DNA from: CAYMAZ01 sp964428185
Lineage (GTDB): Bacteria > Bacteroidota > Bacteroidia > Bacteroidales > DTU049
Assembly: GCA_964428185.1 (NCBI GenBank)
Contig: CAYRXH010000021.1
Location: 1 to 31,962, forward strand
Direction: 5' to 3'
Length of the DNA: 31,962 bases
Shown here: piece by piece, positions 1 through 7,658 of the stretch
How positions within the stretch are numbered: the first letter of the stretch is position 1
Layout: each line of letters begins with the position of its first letter
Notes under the pieces: generated by a model
Databases searched by the model: none
Told to the model about the DNA's origin: nothing
The model's input: only the letters and a program-made list of their open reading frames with translations
Program-made: the position numbers and the translations under genes

Positions 1-1740
1 GTTATTGGAAACTACATTGGAACAGATGTGACCGGATCATTTGCCATCCCCAATGCAACCGGCATTTGCGTGGATGGAGGCTCACATCACAACCCCATTA
101 TCAACAATGTACTTTCAGGGAATATCAGCTACGGAATTTTTATTGTAACAAATCAGACTTTTTACAATGAAGTGAAAGGAAATAAAATCGGAACCAATGC
201 TGCTGGAACAGATACCATTCCAAATGATGCAGGGCTTCTGCTGGGAGGAGGCACCAAATACAATGTGATAGGTGGCAGTCTTTCAACAGATAAAAATATT
301 ATTTCAGGAAACCGATATGGGGGAATTGAGATTTCAGACCAACATACAACTGATAATCTGATCCGGGGAAATCATATCGGCACTGATATCACCGGCACGA
401 TTGCTCTGCCAAATCAATATGGTATCGGAATAACAACATATCCCAGCAGAAACACCATAGACAGCAACCTGATTTCAGGCAATCTGGAATTCGGAATTCT
501 GCTTTTTGAACATGCAGACAGCAATATCATCACAAGAAACGTCATTGGACCTTCCATTGACAACGTCAGTCCTCTAAATAACGGAATAGCTGGAATCATT
601 CTATGGGGGGGATCAAGCAGGAATCAAATCGGGGGAGAAGGTCTGGGAAACATTATTGCATTTCATGACTCTCTGGGAATTTATGTCAATAATCTGGGAA
701 CAACAGAGAACTTTATCTGCGGAAATTTTATTGGCACTGACCCCGGCGGCACCTTTGCTGTACCCAACGGGAACTGAATTGTTATTGATGGTGTTGCCAC
801 CAAACATGTAATTGACGGAAATGTTATTTCAGGAAATGTTCAACAAGGTATTGTAATCCACATCACCGGCTCCAACGAGCATATTATTACAAGAAATAAA
901 ATCGGCACAGATATCAGTGGGACACAACCTCTTGGCAATGGCAGTGACGGAATAAGAATCGTCGAAGGTGGACAATACAATCAAATAGGCATTGCCCCGG
1001 ATTCAGGAAATGTCATTGCTTTTAACGGTGGAAACGGTGTTTTGATTATGACTCCTGCTGATTTCTGCAACAAACTATCGGGAAACAGCATCCACAGCAA
1101 CTCCCTGCTTGGCATAGACCTCTGGCCTGAAGGAGTCACATCCAATGATCCCGGAGACATTGATCTGACTTCAAATGCAGGAATGAATTTCCCTGAAATC
1201 CTGTCTTCTTCATACAACTCAGGAACCGGAGAAACAACCATTACCGGAATTCTCAATACTCCCTTCCCTGATCATTGTATTGTAGAGTTTTTTCTTGCTG
1301 ACGGCGACCCCTCATCCCATGGTGAAGGAATTACTTTTGCAGGCTCATTGACTCCACTTGCAAACGGCACTTTCACTCATACATTTCAGGCTCCGTTTAT
1401 TTGCAATTTACTGACAGCTACAGCTACTGACAGCTGCGGAAACACTTCCGAGTTCTCTGAGAATCATCTCCTCCCTCCTCCCAATCAAATCATCAGTGAT
1501 GATGATTTATTCAACAAAGTCAGCGTCTTTCCGAATCCGGTTTCCGATATACTACAAATACACAACAATAACAATCATCCTGTTGCTATTGAAGTTTTTT
1601 CAGGAGAAGGCCAACTCATCATTTCTGAATCAGTTCAGCAGGGAATTCACTATTTGTATGTAAGAAACTGGAAAACAGGCACTTATTTCATGGTCACAGA
1701 CAGGCAATATCTGCAAACAATAGTGATTTCCCGCAGGTAG
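1..1740 (+). pseudogene. Beta-helix repeat protein with T9SS sorting domain, 5' partial, interrupted by an in-frame TGA
   Basis: The frame is open from base 1 and continues past 777 to the TAG at 1738-1740, broken only by a TGA at 775-777. Both sides encode the same right-handed parallel beta-helix repeat, with the recurring pattern GNxIGTDxxGTxAxPNxxGI and N-x-I-x-SGN turns. The last ~74 residues (from about 1516, FPNPVSDIL onward) form a type A T9SS C-terminal sorting domain, so the ancestral product was exported through the outer membrane by the machine encoded at 12831-18912. The stop sits where other repeats carry glycine (PNATGI, PNDAGL, PNQYGI versus PNGN-stop-I), so one GGA-to-TGA change would explain it. 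As it stands, translation would end before the sorting domain. The 5' end lies outside the window. A sequencing error or readthrough is possible; the protein's substrate or role is unknown. Confidence 0.8.
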
Positions 1741-1753
1741 TCCTGCATTTTAC

Positions 1754-1788
1754 AAAAAAAGAGCCAGATAACTGCTGCTTCTGGCTCC
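1754..1788 (-). terminator. Rho-independent terminator of the 5337-1820 operon, possibly bidirectional
   Basis: GAGCCAG (1761-1767) pairs with CTGGCTC (1781-1787) around a 13-nt loop. Read on the minus strand the hairpin is followed by a run of seven T (1760-1754), a textbook intrinsic terminator 30 nt beyond the stop of the DUF4476 gene. On the plus strand only a short CGTTT follows, so it would be a weaker terminator for the beta-helix gene ending at 1740. Confidence 0.85.
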
Positions 1789-1819
1789 GTTTCAATTCAG
1801 TCAACGCTCGCTAATCAGC

Positions 1820-2920
1820 TTATCTGCTCTTTCCTCTTACATATTCATCAAGTTCTTCAATGGAACTTTCAAAAGTGAATGCATCATTGAGCTTATAATA
1901 ATTGTTCAGATCATAGACATAATCATACGCAAATTTGGCAAATTCAAGCCTTGAATCTTCGAAACTAAATAATCCCATAATTTCTTTAATCTGAGAACAC
2001 AACAAGCAGTTGGATGAAGTAATCTGCTTTGCAATTGTCAGTTTGCTGTCTTCAAAGGATTTTGAGTTGATGGATTGTTTTGCGGAAGCAAAATCCTGTT
2101 CTGACATGGGCCATGGGCAACCGATTTTTCCATTGTAACCAGGCATCTGATAAACATTGGGTTTATCAGCAGGAGTAACAGTTGTTGCAGGTTGTTTTTC
2201 AACAGGCTGAACTGTTGCAGTTGTTATCTGAGGTTCCTTCACAGTTTGTGTAGTTGTAGCGGTGGTCTGTGTAGTAGTAACCTGAGTAGAAGTGCTGAAG
2301 TTTCCATCGGGAGTTTTCGTTGTGGTAGTCATTTCCATCTCTCCAGTTTCTGTAACAGGAACCTTAAAGTTAACATCCATTCCGACAGGCTGGCCTGTGA
2401 CGGGATCAATTACCTGAACACCAACTCCGATAGTTTCTGTTGTTGGTTTGGTTTCAACTGTTTGTGTTGTTGTGGTAGTAGTTGTTGTTGTATTAACCGG
2501 CTGCGTTGTTTCGGTAACCGTTTCAGCCTGCTTGGGTTCAAAAACGGGTTGAGTTTGTGTGGCGGTTTCAACAGGTTTAATAACTTCATAAGAATGACCT
2601 CTCATCACTGTTTTCTTTTTTACGGGTTTGATAATATACTTCGCATGAGTATAATTTCCGTCAAAATCCCGTGTTTGAATATTCTGATCAATGTCTTTGA
2701 TTTTTTCATTCTCAAAAATGATTTTTACACGTAAAAAATCTTGTTTTACTTCTGGCAGAAATACACTTGCCTGAGGTTGTGCATTTTGTTTGACTCCGTC
2801 AATAATAACCCAGAATCGTTCACCGTCCTGATGAAAAATTGTTATTTGTGAATACTGAGCCATCACACTCCTGAAGGCAATTACAAAAAACAATAATAAA
2901 AGGGAGATTGATTTTTTCAT
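1820..2920 (-). CDS. Secreted DUF4476 domain protein with Thr-rich linker
   Basis: The 366-residue product begins with a signal peptide (about 1-21, ending VMAQ), so it is exported to the periplasm or surface. Residues ~20-110 look like a small beta domain. Residues ~125-255 are low complexity, very rich in Thr, Gln, Val and Pro, including uninterrupted Thr runs. The last ~100 residues match DUF4476: a pattern of helical repeats with SFEDSKL, a Cys-containing CLLCSQIKEIM, and FSFEDSRLEFAKFAYDYV. DUF4476 is frequent in Bacteroidota secreted proteins and has no established function. It is the last gene of a three-gene minus operon, 28 nt after the previous stop and just before a strong terminator. 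The domain call is from motif recognition. The Thr-rich linker may be variable in length between strains. Confidence 0.85.
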   Translation of the reverse strand: MKKSISLLLLFFVIAFRSVMAQYSQITIFHQDGERFWVIIDGVKQNAQPQASVFLPEVKQDFLRVKIIFENEKIKDIDQNIQTRDFDGNYTHAKYIIKPVKKKTVMRGHSYEVIKPVETATQTQPVFEPKQAETVTETTQPVNTTTTTTTTTQTVETKPTTETIGVGVQVIDPVTGQPVGMDVNFKVPVTETGEMEMTTTTKTPDGNFSTSTQVTTTQTTATTTQTVKEPQITTATVQPVEKQPATTVTPADKPNVYQMPGYNGKIGCPWPMSEQDFASAKQSINSKSFEDSKLTIAKQITSSNCLLCSQIKEIMGLFSFEDSRLEFAKFAYDYVYDLNNYYKLNDAFTFESSIEELDEYVRGKSR

Positions 2921-2948
2921 AATATATAGTTTTTGAAATTTTTGAGGG

Positions 2949-3980
2949 TTAAATGACTGTTAGAATAAACTTGAATATTTTTGTCCCTATTGAGATTCCT
3001 TTCTGAATTTTATCCCAGTTCACTTTTTTCACACTTGCCGGGTCAACGACAATTTTTCCGTCAAATGATTCAATAACATCAATAACCTGAGTACCTTTTG
3101 AAAAATTCAGTTCATTGAAAATATCCTTGGTCCCGGAAAGGATTTTTGGGAATTTGCCTTCCTTTGGATCATAGAATTGTGTCATATCAAGCAGTAATTT
3201 CCCATTTTCATCAACAACGAGAGGAAACAGTGAGGGATCATACTGCTTTCCGTTAAAATTGAACACAAGACCACTTGGTATATCGCCGTCACCTACTTCA
3301 ACATCAGCCGGAAACAAGCGGTTTTGCATATCAGGTAGTCCTGCCACACCATCATACACTGCCGGCGCAAGACCATTGGTTTCATAGAGAGGAACACGCA
3401 TTGTCACTTCCATCATTCCGTCTTTTTCAACTGCTTCACCAACCTGCTGTGCACCTTTAACAACTCCATCAATGCGGGTATAAATGTAATCACTTTGAAT
3501 CATCATGTCCTTCACTGTAGTTTCACTCACCACATTGACTCCCTGAAGGATTTCAAGCAGATTTCTCTGTGCAACAACAACAGCACCTCTTGTAGCCATT
3601 GCTCTTGCCTGAGCGGGATTGGGAAACCGCTCATAATCAATAACAGCAGACCCCTTGGCTTCAACATACTGATCAGACCAATTGACTGAACCATTAGGTT
3701 TGTCTTGAATCATGGGAGTGGTATGCTCAACCAACTGTTCAAAATCTACAATCTCTTCTGGTTTAACCGGCTTGTTCGTTCCGGTTGATTCTATAGGAGT
3801 CACTGAAACACTGCTGTCTTTAACACCGTTTGTTGTTGAATTATTTACTCCGTTTGTTGTTTGCTCAGTCTGGGTATTCCTTTTCTTGTTTTTCTTTTCC
3901 TTCTTTGTTTTCTGTGCGAACACATCAGGTGAAATCATCAGAATTGACAATATCACAATAAATACTATACTCTTTTTCAT
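2949..3980 (-). CDS. Exported protein with LPP20-like domain
   Basis: The 343-residue product has a signal peptide (about 1-22, ending VFAQ) followed by a lysine-rich patch (KTKKEKKNKKRN) and a Ser/Thr/Asn linker. Residues ~95-205 resemble the LPP20/FlgT-N type fold: an alpha helix starting ARAMATRGAVVVAQRNLLE, then GVNVVSETTV, a D-x-I-x-T-x-x-D-G stretch, and a strand ending EVTMRVPLYE. The C-terminal part (~215-343) is not recognised. It sits 25 nt downstream of a gene with the same layout (signal peptide, lysine patch, LPP20/FlgT-like domain), so the two are probably distant paralogues working together at the envelope. No lipobox cysteine is visible. Function unknown. Confidence 0.75.
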   Translation of the reverse strand: MKKSIVFIVILSILMISPDVFAQKTKKEKKNKKRNTQTEQTTNGVNNSTTNGVKDSSVSVTPIESTGTNKPVKPEEIVDFEQLVEHTTPMIQDKPNGSVNWSDQYVEAKGSAVIDYERFPNPAQARAMATRGAVVVAQRNLLEILQGVNVVSETTVKDMMIQSDYIYTRIDGVVKGAQQVGEAVEKDGMMEVTMRVPLYETNGLAPAVYDGVAGLPDMQNRLFPADVEVGDGDIPSGLVFNFNGKQYDPSLFPLVVDENGKLLLDMTQFYDPKEGKFPKILSGTKDIFNELNFSKGTQVIDVIESFDGKIVVDPASVKKVNWDKIQKGISIGTKIFKFILTVI

Positions 3981-4005
3981 GGTTTTTTATTTTTAAGATT
4001 TATTT

Positions 4006-5337
4006 TTATTTTTCTCTCGTTCCGGAACCCTCTGAACCACTGTCTGAAGGCTTTGATTCAATTCCCCCCGGGGTCATAATATTCAGTTCTTCAACCGAAT
4101 ATGAAGACGGTGCAAAATTGATCTGACGTCCGTAAATGAATTTTACATCAAGTTTCTTTACTGCCAGCTCCGGAATGGCATCAGCATAGTCCAAAACTTT
4201 ATCAGCCAACTGATCAGGTCTGTTTTTAAACGTGCAATTCAGTTTGGTAAAGTTATCAAAACTCACAATTTCCATATCACCTCCAAAATCAGAGTCGGTT
4301 TGAAGTTTTGATCTGAGAGCTCTTAATTCACGATAGGTTCCTGTATGGTAGAACCTCAGTTCAAAAGGAGTTCCGTTGTTTGACCAGGATGCAATATATC
4401 TTGTAAAGGTTCCAAGCAATTTCAGAAAATCTCTTTCAACAGCCTCGGAAATTCCTTCGAGAATCTGAGATCCTGCATCACGTCCTGATTTCCAGTCGCT
4501 TTCAATAATAATTGTACCAAGACCTTCAGCTGTACAATTATCATAAGCCTTACATTCAATCATGATTTTTGAAGAAGTCCGAGTGTCAAAAGCTTCACTC
4601 CTGCTAGTAATCCGGATACTTTTAATATAAATGATAAACTGAGCATCAGCTTTGAGTCCAATGTGCTGAATATAGGTTTCTTCTGATGCCTGTATATCAT
4701 TCATGATATATCTGGATTCCTTTTTCAGCTCGTCAAATCTCTTCTTATCAATATACCTGTATCCTCGGAGTGACAGAAACTCGTTGATTCGTTCAACTGC
4801 AAATTCATAGTTTGTAATTTCTCCTTTAGGCACAACGCGTTCGTCGAACATAACCAGAAAGCGAACTCCTCCCACCGATTTTGATAAAATCCCAAAATCA
4901 GCTTTGATGGGGGTTGTACTCACTTTAGCCCTTACTGTGACTTCATATCTGTCAGGGAAAGGGGTTTCTTTTATAATTGTATAGTTTGTAATATAACCAT
5001 CTGTTTTTGTGGTAATGGCATCTTTGATAACCATAAAATTCTCAACTGTTGTTTGAGATGAAAGAGTAACACCTGCTGCTTGTTCAACACATAGTCTGAG
5101 AGCATCTTGCAAAGCATCTTCCCTTGTTATTCCTACTCCTTTTGCTTCAACTTCTGCCACATCCCCGTTTATTGTGATTGTCGGCTGTTGCACAGATGTT
5201 GACGAAGTGGTTGAAACACTAACCTCTGTGTTTTCCTTTTTCGACTTTTTCTTTTTTTCCTTCTTGGTTTGCGAATAGGCTGAAGCTGAAACCAGCAGTA
5301 AAATTGTGGTACATACCAGAATAAATTTTGTTTTCAT
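4006..5337 (-). CDS. Exported protein with FlgT/LPP20-like N-terminal domain
   Basis: First gene of the minus operon; 443 residues. The signal peptide (about 1-22, ending SAYSQ) is followed by a lysine patch (TKKEKKKKSKKEN). Residues ~55-150 read like the N-terminal domain of FlgT-type proteins: GVGITREDALQDALR, CVEQAAGVTLSSQTTV, DAITTKTDGYI and YEVTVRAKV. The following ~250 residues resemble the middle part of such proteins (a domain with RFLVMFDERV, then RINEFLSLRGYRYID, later helices and strands), but I do not recognise a named family. FlgT itself is a flagellar basal-body protein in Vibrio; nothing flagellar is present here, so only the fold, not the role, should be transferred. The expected location is the periplasm. 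A TAAATTTG box lies about 50 nt upstream. Confidence 0.75.
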   Translation of the reverse strand: MKTKFILVCTTILLLVSASAYSQTKKEKKKKSKKENTEVSVSTTSSTSVQQPTITINGDVAEVEAKGVGITREDALQDALRLCVEQAAGVTLSSQTTVENFMVIKDAITTKTDGYITNYTIIKETPFPDRYEVTVRAKVSTTPIKADFGILSKSVGGVRFLVMFDERVVPKGEITNYEFAVERINEFLSLRGYRYIDKKRFDELKKESRYIMNDIQASEETYIQHIGLKADAQFIIYIKSIRITSRSEAFDTRTSSKIMIECKAYDNCTAEGLGTIIIESDWKSGRDAGSQILEGISEAVERDFLKLLGTFTRYIASWSNNGTPFELRFYHTGTYRELRALRSKLQTDSDFGGDMEIVSFDNFTKLNCTFKNRPDQLADKVLDYADAIPELAVKKLDVKFIYGRQINFAPSSYSVEELNIMTPGGIESKPSDSGSEGSGTREK

Positions 5338-5383
5338 ATATTATCATATTTATTATTAATCGCCAGAGGAAAATTATTGGGTT

Positions 5384-5391
5384 CAAATTTA
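5384..5391 (-). promoter_or_regulatory. Bacteroidetes-type -7 box for the 5337-1820 operon
   Basis: The minus strand reads TAAATTTG, a full match to the Bacteroidetes -7 consensus TAnnTTTG, placing the transcript start near 5379, about 42 nt before the ATG at 5337. No TTG is seen at the usual 18-21 nt upstream, so the -33 element is weak or absent. Confidence 0.6.
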
Positions 5392-5458
5392 CAATTTTTT
5401 TTAAGTCTGCTGAATTTCAACTTTTGTGCCAAAATAAAAAATGTACTTCTAAGAATTG

Positions 5459-5467
5459 TATCTTTGC
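5459..5467 (+). promoter_or_regulatory. Bacteroidetes-type -7 box of the MATE gene, nearly leaderless
   Basis: TATCTTTGC matches TAnnTTTG. Transcription would start around 5470-5472, leaving only a few bases before the ATG at 5474. The box itself overlaps an alternative TTG start at 5456 and an ATG at 5468, which argues that 5474 is the real start. No good -33 TTG is present at the right distance. Confidence 0.5.
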
Positions 5468-5473
5468 ATGTTA

Positions 5474-6817
5474 ATGAAAATTACAGAAGGCTCTACAATT
5501 TCCAGAAAAACTGTCATCCTGGTTGCAATTCCGATTATTCTTGAAAGTTTGGCCCAAAACATACTGAACATCACTGACACTGCATTTATGGGGCGCATCG
5601 GAGAAATCAATCTTGGGGCAGCAGCCATTGGTTCTCTTTATTATTTTGTCTTTATTATGATCGCACTTGGACTGGGAGTAGGATCACAGGTAATTATTGC
5701 CAGAAGATACGGTGAAGGGAATCTGAAAATGATCGGAAGAACCCTTATGCAGACTCAATACCTGATGATTTTTCTTGCTGTTGCAATCTTTACAATATCA
5801 AAGCTTTTTCTTTTTGATATTTTAAGCACTATCGTTGACTCTCCATCAATTCAGAAAAAATCTTTTGAATATCTGTCAATTCGTTTACTGGGATTCTTTC
5901 CTGCATTTCTCAATGCATCCTTCCGCTCATTCTTTGTTGGAATCGCAAAAACAAGAGTGATCACTTATACCACTCTGATTATGACTTCGGTCAATGTTGT
6001 TCTCAACTATCTCCTTATCTTTGGTGTATATGGTTTTCCTGAACTTGGAATTGCCGGAGCAGCTATTGCTTCTGTAATTGCAGAAAGCTGTGCCACTGTT
6101 TACTTTTTCCTCTACACAAAATACAGATCAGATCATACAAAGTTCGGGCTTTTCAGACTTGCACCTCCTGATTTTCATCTTCTGAAAAGAATACTCCGAA
6201 TTGCATCTCCACTCAAGCTGCAATATTTTGTTTCTTTCTCCTGCTGGTTTGGATTTTTTCTCCTGATAGAAAAAATGGGCGAAACCGAACTTGCTGTTTC
6301 AAACCTGATACGCAGCCTTTATATTTTCATGTGTTTGCCAATATGGGGATTTGCTGTCGTAACCAACACTTTTGTAAGTCAACTTCTCGGCAAAGGAAAA
6401 CCAGATGAAGTTCTTCGGATGATTCCTCTTGTCCTCTCACTGTGCTTGCCATTAACTATATTCCTTGCTGCTCTGATGTCGGTTTTTGCACCTTCTGTGC
6501 TTTCTGTACTTACCAATGACCAACGCCTCATACAACAAGCCCTTCCTGTTTTTTATGTCATTCTTGGAGCAGCACCTCTCCTTGCTCTTGGAATCATTAC
6601 TTTCAGTGCAGTAACGGGGACAGGGAACACGTTCACAGGGATGATTATTGAAATCTTTGTGCTGATTATTTATATTTTCTTTTCCTGGATCGTTATCCAC
6701 AAGTTGCAATGGTCACTTCCTGCTGCATGGACTGTAGAATATCTCTATGCAATCCTTCTGGGAACAATATCATTCCTATATATGAAATCAGGGAAATGGA
6801 AAAAAGCCAGAGTGTAA
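5474..6817 (+). CDS. MATE family multidrug/toxin efflux transporter
   Basis: The product is an inner-membrane antiporter of the MATE family (NorM/DinF type), expected to export cationic or lipophilic compounds using a Na+ or H+ gradient. From the ATG at 5474 it is 447 residues, typical for the family, with about 12 hydrophobic segments. Family-like stretches include the N-terminal IPIILESLAQNILNITDTAF, the GLGVGSQVIIARRYGEG loop, and the mirrored second half starting near ASPLKLQYF. An in-frame TTG at 5456 gives a longer form, but the promoter -7 box covers it. It is a single-gene unit, divergent from the secreted-protein operon, and followed by a pseudogene on the other strand. The substrate cannot be told from sequence. 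Confidence 0.9.
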   Translation: MKITEGSTISRKTVILVAIPIILESLAQNILNITDTAFMGRIGEINLGAAAIGSLYYFVFIMIALGLGVGSQVIIARRYGEGNLKMIGRTLMQTQYLMIFLAVAIFTISKLFLFDILSTIVDSPSIQKKSFEYLSIRLLGFFPAFLNASFRSFFVGIAKTRVITYTTLIMTSVNVVLNYLLIFGVYGFPELGIAGAAIASVIAESCATVYFFLYTKYRSDHTKFGLFRLAPPDFHLLKRILRIASPLKLQYFVSFSCWFGFFLLIEKMGETELAVSNLIRSLYIFMCLPIWGFAVVTNTFVSQLLGKGKPDEVLRMIPLVLSLCLPLTIFLAALMSVFAPSVLSVLTNDQRLIQQALPVFYVILGAAPLLALGIITFSAVTGTGNTFTGMIIEIFVLIIYIFFSWIVIHKLQWSLPAAWTVEYLYAILLGTISFLYMKSGKWKKARV

Positions 6818-6934
6818 AAAGGCTCGATAATTTAAAAAAAACAAAACTAAGGATTGAGAGAATCCATATCAAATATCGGAGAACAATCAAAATACTATAT
6901 TGACCCTACCCTTCCATATTGCTTGTCCTAAACA

Positions 6935-7601
6935 TTATGTATATGAAAACCCTTTCTTTCCTAAACAGCAAGCCCCATCCCGGATAACGTTTCCCTCGGC
7001 ACCAAACGACAAGGTAATATTGATTTTTCTCTCATATATTTGCTGATCATCAGCATAAAGCCTGGTTACCATCATATAAGCGTTCTGTTCTGAAATATTT
7101 ATTCAGGTCAGCAATAAAGTCGAAGAGTGATTTTCTTGTTTGGAAAAGCTCAGGGTTTTTTTTGGTTTGGCCTGAATATTCAGACCAAAATCACTGAAAA
7201 CCAACTTATCTGAATCCAAATTAGTTTTAAACTCCTTAAAGACAGTGCGATCCTCCAAATTATAGCAGGAACGTTAGGCAAAAATTACATTCAAAACGAT
7301 GATTCCTGAGATCATAAACACCAAGAATCATTCTCACATTAGGAGTTTTTTTCATTCCTGCATATTGTCAATTGACGAGACTATGTGGTGCTTCCTGGTC
7401 AGGGTGATAGACTTCCAGTTCCTGAAGCTCATATACTTGTCTGAAAGCCAAGATCTGTTCATCCCAGTTGATGTCAAGCACTTCAAAAGAATGTGTCCTG
7501 ATTCCCGACTCCTAAAGTTCATTCCACCAATCATCCATCTCCTGCCCATACAATTGAATCAAAGGAATTACAATACATAATCCAACAAATAGCTCTTTCA
7601 T
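6935..7601 (-). pseudogene. Decayed gene for an exported protein of unknown family (~220 residues)
   Basis: This stretch looks gene-free but holds a reconstructable reading frame on the minus strand. It starts at the ATG at 7601 with a signal-peptide-like MKELFVGLCIVIPLIQLYGQ, then MDDWWNEL. A TAG (7512-7514) and a TGA (7368-7370) interrupt the first frame, which still reads sensibly between them (FEVLDINWDEQILAFRQVYE). The message then shifts to a second frame (LEDRTVFKEFKTNLDSDKLV, from 7258), to a third at a run of eight T on the plus strand (7156-7163; NPELFQTRKSLFDFIADLNK), which ends at TGA 7050-7052, and back to the second (RLYADDQQIYERKINITLSF) up to TAA 6935-6937. Several stops and at least three shifts rule out a working protein. 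I do not recognise the family. Inference: a lineage-specific secreted protein in decay. Confidence 0.65.
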
Positions 7602-7633
7602 AATCAAAATGTTATGATGGTGTAAAAAGTTAT

Positions 7634-7656
7634 AAAAAAAGCACCACATCAATGGT
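7634..7656 (-). terminator. Probable weak intrinsic terminator of miaB
   Basis: ACCAC (7643-7647) and ATGGT (7652-7656) form a 5-bp stem including one G-U pair, with a 4-nt loop; on the minus strand it is followed by GC and seven T (7640-7634). It begins 3 nt after the miaB stop codon. The short stem makes it less certain than the other two terminators. Confidence 0.45.
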
Positions 7657-7658
7657 AT

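Noticed and set aside
775..777. TGA recoded as glycine, as in some candidate-phylum bacteria
   Set aside because: Other genes here end in TGA (for example 26600-26602) and the gene content is Bacteroidota, a phylum not known to recode TGA.
2192..2734. 180-residue plus-strand frame opposite the DUF4476 gene
   Set aside because: Rich in Cys, Ser and Phe as expected from the reverse of a Thr/Gln-rich tract; it is a shadow frame.
7299..7580. Open frames of 93 and 65 residues (plus 7299-7580, minus 7352-7549) as real small genes
   Set aside because: They lack start context or recognisable features, while the other minus-strand frame across the same bases carries the decayed exported protein.
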